Assembly (NCBI RefSeq): GCF_963966145.1
Contig: NC_091046.1
Location: forward strand, 3,472,001 to 3,536,000
Length of the DNA: 64,000 nucleotides
Source: Tenebrio molitor
Taxonomy: Eukaryota; Arthropoda; Insecta; Coleoptera; Tenebrionidae
Direction of reading: 5' to 3'
Shown one piece after another: positions 55,026 to 64,000 of this stretch. The notes below the pieces were generated by a model that worked only from the letters and a program-made list of their open reading frames with translations, had not been told where the DNA came from and did no database searches. The position numbers and the translations under genes are program-made. Numbering within the stretch: position 1 is the first letter of the stretch; every line of letters begins with the position of its first letter.

Positions 55026-58000
55026 TCAACAGTCCTCCTCGTCGTCGAAGGACAGCGGCGCCTTCCTCTCGACCTTCTTCGGCTTCTTCTCGGACGGCTT
55101 CTTCGTAGCCTCGCCGCCCTTCCTCTTGGTCGGCGCTTTGAAGACGATGCGCGAACTCAGGTCCGCCGGGGCCTCCTCGGCCTCTGCAACAGATTCGCTT
55201 TAACACCTCCAACAGTCGAGGCGAGTGCCGCTTCCGAAAAGGGCCTCAGCCGGTGACGGCGTCTCGCCACAGGTTATTGCTCTTTTGATAAGTAAAAGTA
55301 GAGGTGCCGAGGTTTGGCGCACTGAAATTCTTCGACGAACCGCCGCTCCGAAAAACGCGTCCAGGAAAACGGACCACGAAATCTCCATCTCAAAAAAAAT
55401 ATATTCGACATTAAAAACGCCGAATAATGATTCAATGATCCTGACTGATAAGCACTCCAGCACGAAGTGTCAAACGTCGAAGAATCGGTATAACATTTCG
55501 GATGTTGGGACTCTCGAAAATCGTGTCGCAGCTTTGTTCGCCCTCGCATAAACAATACAAGTGTCATAAGTGACAGTTATTTGATCTTGCAACCGTTCAA
55601 AATCAAGTCGGTGCTTTATTGCTGTCATAAATGTCAAAAATGACAGTTGTCCCATTAACAGACATGCCACTGTAAATTTCAATTCTTTCCCCACTCGCAT
55701 CTACGTTATTTGTAACTAACGGTAATTGGTTGCCAACATAGAAATCTTAAATTTTAATGTTAACACGGTTAGATTTAATTTTAATTGAACACAATTTTTT
55801 AACTACTATGATTGTGTCGTTCCAAATTATAACGAACAAGCATTCTCCACACACTTGTAAAATGTCATCTGAAATGATTTCCAATTTGTTGTAAATCATT
55901 ACCAAACAATGAATCTTACCAGATGACAATTCAAGTAATTTTTCATCTCAAAATCGTGTTACCGACGCACACGTCATCTTTTATGTGACACTTGAGATCT
56001 GTACGAATCGATCTAAGAATCGTTTTTGGATGAGGACTTTCGAAAGTCGCGTCGCAGCTTTATTCGGCGCGTCGTAAACAATCCGAGTATCATAACAAGT
56101 GACAGTTATTCGGTCTTGCAACCGTTCAAATCACGTCGGTGCTTTATCGCTGTCATAAATGTCAAAAATGACAGTTGTCCCATTAGTAGCGACACACGTG
56201 CCACTGGAAATTCCCATTCTTTCGCCACCCACATCTGCGTCATTCGAAACGAAATAAAAAAAAAACACACATTCTTATCTCAGATTTTCGCATTTTCACA
56301 TCCACCTTTCACTGTGGTCGCGCGAAGAGGACGCGGGGGTGGGTGTGGGAATTCTCTTTCTCATCGTCTTTCATCACACGCACCTAATTAACAATTTTAA
56401 TAATCTAAATGAGCAACAAATCAGGACGCCATTGTCGGTGAACCCGTGCCCCTCGACTCGATTCCCAAAGGCTCGCACAAAATACCGACATGTGCGAGAA
56501 AAATGACGAGTTTTCGAAAAAACGACGCTCATTTGTCGAACATTTTCGAAATTGTTTCTTTCCGATTCTGTACTTCCTCCGGCAGGTGCGAAGCTTGCGT
56601 CTCGCGATTGGCCAGATGCCGGAATCACCATCTTGGCTTCGTCTGGGCCATGACAATTAATTCATCCCTGGCGCCACAAATCGTGTCTGTGATTGAATCG
56701 GCGCAACAACAAATAGTGTCACCGGTGACATTTAGCACGCGGGACGGACGCCAGCGCTGCACACTTTGATGTTATTTTCGGCGGATCGATTCTGGAAACT
56801 CATGCTTCTGGTTTCAAGCGAATTATGCAGTTTTTCGGTGCTGCGCTTGATTAGTCCGACAATTCGCCCATATCGACGTCTCTTCGACACATCGATTCCG
56901 GCGCGGCATTTTGTACAAGCTTGTGCAACATTTACTATAAATTATTGTTTTAGTTAGTCTCAACAATTCGGAGTTGGCTGTGGAATTTCGTATTTCGCGC
57001 GCTGTCGCAGCTGTCTAAACCGTACGTGTATTTATGAGTCATAACATTCACGATCTTTGGACTTCCTTATCACACAAAAACTTTTTTTTTTGTAATTTGA
57101 GGATCTACGCGAAAATCATGGACTATTTGCGTTTGTCTCGAACCCCCACGTCTCCGATCAAAACACCTTCAAAAATGACAGATGACTCAAGAACGGACGT
57201 ACGTTCTTTCCATCATGACTTGGCTTTTGTAACCTTTGGTTTTTGTGTAGACGAAGTGGTCCTACCTGACGCAGACACCGAGCAACGCCCCACGCCCAGC
57301 GGTGAAGGGGTATTTTACCCTCACCGCAGGCGGGCCCATTTTGCGGCCGAGCGAAATGTGCTGTGGATTTATTAAAACGTGCGTAACTTGATTCCGCCGA
57401 ATATGAATAAAATGAGGTAAAATAATATTTGCGCAAACAGTAATGCATTTGTTCCCGTTATTACAATAGCGGAGGCATCATCCACCTGTTGGTTCGTTCG
57501 CTGAAACATATTTTCACTCAATTACGGCGCATAAAATAACCAAAATAAATGATCGACGAGGATGTTGGTGATGTTAAAATGCGAATCAAAAGTGACGTTA
57601 ATTTCGCCAAAGTTCGTTAGACGAAAAAAGCGAGTCGTAGATTGAGTCGTACAGAAGACGGTAATTGGTTGCCAACATGGGAATGTTAAATCTTAGTGTT
57701 AACACACTTAACTTTAATTGATTAATGTTTTTTGAGTAGTGAAGTTACGTTGTTCCAAATAATATCAAATCAATGCACAGCATTCTCTCCACAATTGTGA
57801 AATGTCATTTGAAGTATTTTCCAGTTTGTTGGAAAATGCAAACGGTGTATCTTGTCACATGACAACTCAAGACATGTTCATCTTATAAGTCAGTGTTATT
57901 GACAGATGTCGTCTTTAATTTGACAGTTAGTGACAATTAAAACTGGTGTGAATGAATGTAACAATAAGAATCTGTTTCTCATGGCCACCTGATTCTAAAT

Positions 58001-61000
58001 GTATCTCGTGGTGTTCCTGAAGAGAAAAAAAAAGAGGATGTGACAATTTGTGCTAATCCTTGACTGTTCCTTCCGAATGTAAGGATTTTAAAATATTTTC
58101 TTGACAAACACAATAAAGAAAAGGACTTATATACAGGGTGTAACAGAAAAAAGAGCATTTATTTTAACTGGTAATACGACTCATCTATGACTACGACTTT
58201 TCTAAATATTTTTTTTCGAAAACAAATTTTGAAGGGTTTTAAAAATCAATCTAAATTTACTAAAGATTTGCTTATCCGCCTATACACTGTGTCCAAAAAG
58301 TCTGGAAACACCCAAATGAAAATGTAACGCATAATTTTTGAAAAAAATTTAGACAGGTCAATTAGTGTTTTAAAAAAGATTTATGCTGATATTTTCTTTT
58401 TGGTCTTTTCGATGACCTTGAAAAAGTCGTTAAAAAATTTTTTTTTAACCGTCGGGTAGACAATTAAAAGATCTATTAAAACGGTAGTAAAAATGCGACG
58501 TTGCCATTTAAAAAAACCTCTGATGACATAACTCTTTCAAGGTCATCAAAAAAAGCAAACAGATATGTACCATCAACAGAAAGCTTTTTGAAAACGCCAG
58601 TTCACCTGTTTTTGCGTTTTTCTGGAAAATCATTCGTTTCTATTTTATTGAGATGTTTCCAGACTTTTTGGACACACTGTGTGTATTCTTTTAATCTAAC
58701 TATGTATGTACATTTAAAAAAAGAAACAAAACAAGGAGGTAACAAAAAACAAACGAAAGTGAAACCTTTTTATTCATGAAGAGCAATTTCGGGAGAAAAC
58801 ATTATTGCAAAACATACTGATTGGTAAAAAACACTGAATGAAAAGTGCAATACGAAGGGAATAAAAACATTCAGTTTTTACAATTCCTGTTTAAAAAACT
58901 TTTCAGATTTATAAAATTGCATTCAACGTGAACGGCACGTCAAAATAAAGGGGGGACAAATGGCAATTCAATTTTGAAAATTCCAAGAAACTTTATATAA
59001 AGTCCATTCAAAAATCAAAAAACCACCACCTGTTGCTTTAGGGTGGTAAAATTTAAAAAACACTGGGTAGTTATTTTTTCATACTATGTTGGTAACTATA
59101 AATTAATTATGACATTTATTTGGTTCAAAATAAAATTCAATTGCTTTGAATTTCGTTCAAATTGTTTTACTATTGCTCAGCAGGTTTCGTTTATTTATTA
59201 GTTCTTATTATTTTCACGTAAGCATGCCCAGAACAGAATTCACACGAACCCCCGATAAATTTGAGTAATTTGACACTTAACCTAAAAATTACAATTCTCA
59301 CCAAATTTTACACTAGACAGCGTTGTAATTATCGAGGAAAATGCGAAGTTGGTGTTTTTTTGATTTTTGAATGGACTTTAGAAACATTGTTGTAATTGAT
59401 TTTTTCTGTTACACCCTGTATAAAAAACTTATATGTATATCGGATGTTCATTTAAATTTATCCTCAGAGTAGGCGTTGAAGAGTCGATTGTGAACGCACC
59501 ACCGATTAGAGATCACGGATCAGCAGTTTAAATTTAACTTCGCTTTTTGCGCTATTTGCAGACTGACAACTTTGGGGAAAAATTATTTGAACACCCGATA
59601 TAATGATGGATAAATTTAAATGAACACCCGATATATTTAACTACTAATAAAATATTTAGTACATTTTTCGAATGAACTTTCAGATGAATGAAGTCACTTA
59701 CTTGTTCCAATTCTCTTTCTTCTCTCAAGGATATGTTAAAAAAAAATAATTTCATTCTATACAACAAAATAAGCATACACTGTGTCCAAAAAGGCTGGAA
59801 ACACCCAAATGAAAACGTAAGGTATAATTTTTGAAAAAAATCTACAGGTCAATTAGTGTTTTAAAAAAGATTTCTGCTGATATTTTCTTTTTGGTCTTTT
59901 CGATGACCTTGAAAAAGTTTATGTAATTAAAAAAAAGTTCTTATGTAAATTGAAAATTTTTTTGACCGTCAGGTAGACAATTAAAAGATCTATTAAAAAC
60001 GGTAGTAAAAATGCGACGTTGCCACTTAAAAAAACCTCTGATGACATCATAACTCTTTCAAGGTCATCAAAAACAGCAAACAGACACCATCAGCAGAAAG
60101 CTTTTTGAAAACGCTAGTTCACCTGTTTTTGCGTTTTTCTCGAAAATCATTCGTTTCTATTTTATTTCCAGACTTTTTGGACACACTATATAACAACTGA
60201 AGAAAGCACTTGGGTAAATTTCTTTTGTAATTTAAGTCTTAATGGAACACATTTCTTTTGAGTTTTGAAAAAAAAATGTTCAAAATATTAAAATAAAATT
60301 GTTATAAAAAATGCATCATTGAAAAATATAAAACAGATACTTTAACCTCAACCAAAACAAAAATCGTATTTATACATTTTTTTAATGATCATTTCACAAT
60401 GTTTTTTGCTAATACATAATAACAAAAATGTGAATGTTTTGAGTCATCCAGTATATCAAGTTAATTCTATATCGAGTGTCTAAATAAAAACCAGATCAAG
60501 AGTGCTTTGTCACGTAGTTTACTTCCCGTATGTCGTAGCTTATGAAACCTTGTAGGTGTCACAATTATTGTGAGTGTTTTTGCTTTTTATTTTTTGCTCT
60601 ATCTTCACTTAAAAACAGTGTTTTTTCAAAACTAATTGATATCCAATCTTACAAAATGCTTCATCCAACTGAACAAAAGGCATTTCTGCAAGTTATTTTG
60701 GCAACGGCGAGTGGGTTGTCCCATATTATGTCAGACAAGTGTTCTAAAATTTTTCAAAGCAATTTTGATCAGATTTTGATTTAGACACTCGTTATTTAAC
60801 GTTTTTTTTTAAAACGTTTTGAATTTTTTTTCTTTCAGTCGAAACAGTGCAAGAACACTCATTTAGAATTTTCTTCGAAAATACAATTTTAGAATTTCAC
60901 TCTGTATATATTTTTTGACACATTACAATGCAACCATTTAGACAAACAGGTAATTTTTTCGAGATTACTCATTTAGCGTTCTTGACTCGTACTTGTCCCG

Positions 61001-63519
61001 CCCGCTAATAAACCACGACAAAATGGCGACATTCCCATAAACGGAAGGAACACAAAGAACATAAAACACCGCAAGTCGGCCGTCTCCCCCGCCGCTAATT
61101 GAACCAATTAGTCGCTTAATCAAAGAAATCGTTAATTATCATCCCGAGATTACTCCTAATAAGGCGTTTTTTCGCACCACCGCCCCCACCCTTTCAAGTG
61201 GTTTACGACAATTAAACCCATTTCTAACGACACCTCGCGACTCGGGAGCATTAAGCCGTTAAGGTCGACGATAAAATTATTGATTTACGAAAAGTGCACC
61301 GTCAAAATCTGAATTTGTTGCGCCGCTCCCGAAACGCCACGTCTCGATGATTAAATCGAGATTTCTCGCTGCATTTTGACGAAAGTGGCAAATGGGCACG
61401 GATCTAATCCGAAATAACGCGGAAAAGCGACGAAACTGTCCCCGGAGACGCACAGACAGACGCCCAACCCTGCCAACCCCCGGTCGTGTTTTCGCCATGG
61501 AAATGTGCAATTTTCACCTCTTGCTGTGGGGCCCAATTTCCAGAAATGGAATTAAATGCGGGAAAGCGAATTAGCCGAAAGGAAAGTTTTTCCATCACCG
61601 ACTCGGCTCGATTTGGAAAAATATGTTTTTTTATTTTAACGAAATGTGAAAGTATCGAGTGGAGTAGATGTCGGGGTAAAGTTGGTATAATGATCGCCCT
61701 CTTTTTAATTGGTCGAAGGGGTAAGACTAAAGAATGAAGCTAATAAAATATTTAAAAAAACACAAATAAAAATCAATAAGCGACACCGGAGCCACACTTT
61801 TCACGCATCTACCCCCCATCGAAAAACCCAAGAGTTTTTAAATTTTTTACTCAAGAGGAGCCACCAAATTATAATCAGCAAATCAATATGCCGAACGACG
61901 TCGTTATTGATCGTATTTTTGTAAAAACAGTCTCAAGGACTCCCAAATGTTGGAGCTCAGTCCGGTCGAGAATGAATGAATAAAAAGGTAAACAATTAAA
62001 TGTACAATGGAAATAATAAATGCAAAGTAAAATGAGAAATGGTGTCTGAAATATTATAAATGATGGTGGAAAAATCATAAAAATCTTTTTTGGGAAATAA
62101 ATGTTCAGTAAAATAATAAATGTTCAGTAAATGAAATAATGTGAATGTTTTACTGGTAATTTAGGATTCTTTGCTGCCCCAAATGTAACATGTATTTTCC
62201 TGATCATTTCAGTTTTTTTTATTTGGAAAAATTAAGTGAGTACTGCTCATTTGGTGATTTTTACTGAACAAAACAGAATTGCTGGACGTTGTACTGCTGC
62301 TAGAAAAAAAAAATCAAAATAACACAGTTACTCAGTGGTGCGCAAAGTTATCGAAAATCGCAACAATCAGATTTCTTATTGGGCCATCCGCTTTCCGATT
62401 AATTAGGAGATAATTGCAATTTTGACAAATTAAATTGGATTAGTGGGAGAAAGGGAAATCACGTGATCGCGAAAAATATCTGAAGCGCACTTGAATCGTA
62501 GAAGATAACGGATTAAAAATAACAGATGTCAAATAGAACGGAGCAATGTAAGGCCAAAAAAGTATGAAAAAAAAAGCGTAATTGGATTAATTGTAATTTA
62601 AATTTTAAGTTGGATCGGGAGCGTAGGTTGTTACCCTTATGCGTTAACGAAGTTGGCCGTGGTCGATTGATGTAGATCTAGAATGAGTAAAAAATAGTCG
62701 GAGTGTGCCGAAGAGGAATGTTGCAAAATCGCGTCAAGAAGGCTGTGGGAAATGAGCTTAAAAATGGCATAAACAACGTGTGAAGCAACAATATTTTATC
62801 GAGTGGTCGGGAGCAGAGCAAAATACCGTTTCGTATAATAGACCAAACCATTTTGACGAAAAGGGGAGTAGCGCATCCTTTCCAAAGTCTTATTACGAGC
62901 TAAAACGGTCACGTGTTCAGAAAAAATCCGTCCCTGTCTCGGGAAAGCGCCGCCGCATAAGTCCGTCTCTGTCGCGTCGGTGCGACGTGCGTAAAAATCG
63001 TTGTGGGACGGCGGCCACTCCAAACGGACGAAACCCCGCCGGGGGCCCGGGGGCGGATTCCCCTCGGTCGGGCGCCGCTCCCGCGTTCAAACCGCGAAGA
63101 TTGGCGCTTTTTCGCTTTGGCGCCAAGCGACGAGCGCCGGAAGCGACCGAAGCCGGCCGAGATAACCTCCAACGCCGCCTGCTCTCGCGATGGTGTGCGG
63201 TGACGGATGGGGCGCAGCCCCACGTACAGGTACGCACTCACCCCTTTGCAGCCTTTGCTCCTCGGTGGCGGCCTCCTCGGCGGTGAGGTCGCCTTCGTTC
63301 AGGACCACGACGGTGGGCCGCTCGTCCTCGCAGTCCAAGTCCTCGGCGGGGCCCTGCTCCTCGCGCTGTGCACGCAAGCGTTAGATAGTGAGGGGGCACC
63401 TACGACTAACCTACTTTCGTGTCGACTGTGGGGCCCTCCTTGTAGCCGGCCTGCTCCTTCAGTTTCCTCAGGAATTCGGGTTCTTCGGGCTTCGTGTAGG
63501 TTATGTTCCTCTTGGACAT
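55026..63519 (-). CDS. KIAA1143-like protein
   Basis: Three exons: 63415-63519 (start MSKRNITYTKPEEPEFL), 63242-63365 and 55026-55183 (stop). Phases fit, giving 387 bases, 128 residues. The N-terminus (P.EP.FL..LKE..GY.EGPTV.TK), the central PTVVVLNEGDLTAEE and the C-terminal LSFDDEED match my memory of the conserved small protein KIAA1143 of animals, which is of unknown function. The second half is Lys-rich and acidic at the end, likely disordered. Intron 1 is 49 bases; intron 2 is 8058 bases and holds most of the repeats between 55.2 and 63.2 kb. No start codon upstream is needed: the Met at 63519 agrees with the family. Confidence 0.9.
55500..57960. repeat. Local repeats in intron 2 of the KIAA1143-like gene
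   Basis: 55510-55710 and 56030-56245 are about 80 percent alike (TCGCAGCTTTRTTCG, CTTGCAACCGTTCAAA, GTCATAAATGTCAAAAATGA). 55717-55930 resembles 57658-57870 (ACGGTAATTGGTTGCCAACA and following). 56250-57650 is otherwise without recognised content. Confidence 0.7.
58134..59418. mobile_element. Inverted-repeat element, 1285 bp, carrying a nested MITE
   Basis: Ends CAGGGTGTAACAGAAAAAA at left, complement of right CAGGGTGTAACAGAAAAAAT, with TA duplicated outside. The left inner phrase TTTTAACTGGTAATA is shared with the 28592 MITE, so they may be related. No transposase seen. Confidence 0.75.
58285..58683. mobile_element. 400-bp MITE, copy 1
   Basis: Ends CACTGTGTCCAAAAAGTCTG and complement, TA flanked, inserted in the 58134 element. 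Long internal inverted symmetry around AAAGATCTATTAAAACGGTA. Confidence 0.85.
59437..59635. mobile_element. MITE, about 200 bp
   Basis: Ends ATATCGGATGTTCATTTAAA at left and complement of right ATATCGGGTGTTCATTTAAA. A second half-copy of the end occurs at about 59588-59602. Confidence 0.8.
59778..60187. mobile_element. 400-bp MITE, copy 2
   Basis: Closely related to 58285-58683 throughout, same direction, with a small insertion near 59920-59955. Confidence 0.85.
60473..60791. mobile_element. MITE, about 319 bp
   Basis: Ends CGAGTGTCTAAATAAAAACC and complement of right CGAGTGTCTAAATCAAAATC, inverted for about 37 bases. The open frame inside (60542-60784) has no support. Confidence 0.8.
60800..61620. 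other. Intronic spacer
   Basis: Less AT-rich than neighbours from 61000 to 61600, no coding or repeat recognised. Confidence 0.45.
61625..62120. repeat. Dispersed repeat, copy 2 (intron of the KIAA1143-like gene)
   Basis: Partner of 49125-49595, same direction, perhaps 75-85 percent alike by eye. Confidence 0.8.
62130..63240. other. Intronic sequence, GC-rich from 62930
   Basis: The GC-rich part (62930-63240) next to exons 2 and 1 is probably promoter-proximal. Open frames there are composition effects. Confidence 0.4.
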
Positions 63520-63524
63520 CGCGT

Positions 63525-64000
63525 CATCGAAAAAGCAGTGATTTTTCTGCACGGGGCACCGGAACGCTTCGATAACGACAACAACGCACACCAGTGGGGC
63601 CACCACAACAACTACTAGATGCAGTTATGTGGATTTGAAAAGTTTTTTCCGTACGCCAGTTTCGCCCTTCTCTTAATGGTTTATTTTCTACTTCCATCCC
63701 ACATTGCTTTTTCTCAATGGGACAACATAGAAAATGTGCTATAGTACGTGGTCGGAAATTTGTCACTTTTTCCCCGGCGATCGTTTTCTATTATCTCGTC
63801 TTATCTTGACCTCTACGACGCTTAATTGCTCTCATTTATTCTCCTCCTTTCATTTATTCAACTCCCTCACTTGCGCTTTTCCATAAATCCGCAATCTTTC
63901 CTCTCCCAAAGAAATTACCACATATACAGAGTTGACCACTTTCAAGCACCTATTTGCTTCGTTTAAATGCGCACCGTCCACTTTAAACGATCCTCCCAAT
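63525..64000. other. Upstream region of the KIAA1143-like gene
   Basis: Likely 5' leader and promoter. No TATA box recognised. Pyrimidine-rich from 63770 to 63910. Confidence 0.4.

Noticed and set aside
60542..60784. 80-residue frame
   Set aside because: Lies inside a MITE and includes its terminal repeat.
62780..63286. 168-residue plus-strand frame
   Set aside because: Overlaps GC-rich intron and exon 2 of the KIAA1143-like gene on the other strand; composition effect.

Overview
The window reads as insect nuclear DNA, most likely beetle. The evidence is several spliced genes with introns of about 48-52 bases, an insect-type MEP-1 zinc-finger gene, AT-rich spacers full of TA-flanked inverted-repeat elements, tRNA-derived SINEs, and a Ty3/Gypsy retrotransposon. 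No species can be named from sequence alone.

Bases 1-7021 look like an endogenous double-stranded DNA virus of the Maverick/adintovirus type, on the + strand. It runs from the C-terminal part of a double-jelly-roll capsid protein through a small basic hydrophobic (pX-like) protein and an adenain-like cysteine protease to two small unknown genes. Then come a matrix metalloproteinase (MMP) with prodomain, zinc site and hemopexin domain, and a protein of 27-residue repeats. The protease and the MMP are each split by an inverted-repeat transposon at a TA site, and their reading frames resume beyond the insertions. The element continues left of the window. A minisatellite (7102-7610) marks the junction to host DNA.

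Bases 7643-38979 hold a minus-strand cluster of five related four-membrane-span genes, called A to E here. A (7643-8428) is truncated. B (15692-17120), C (18082-18874), D (30417-33084) and E (33332-38979) each give a complete spliced reading frame of 280, 213, 300 and 389 codons. A and B, with their upstream regions, come from a segmental duplication. In the A copy the equivalent of gene C is missing and the place is occupied by a LINE fragment, itself hit by a very young, intact Gypsy element (9184-14144, identical 122-bp LTRs). Between C and D lie about 10 kb of nested inverted-repeat elements, foldback palindromes, a SINE and a decayed Crypton-like recombinase fragment.

Bases 44692-45432 carry a small three-exon gene for a secreted protein with a clear TATA box. 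Bases 47600-52314 (minus) are the MEP-1 homologue, a seven-zinc-finger chromatin repressor. Bases 55026-63519 (minus) are a KIAA1143-like gene of three exons with an 8-kb intron full of inverted-repeat elements. Most remaining spacer is AT-rich, with the dispersed repeats listed below.
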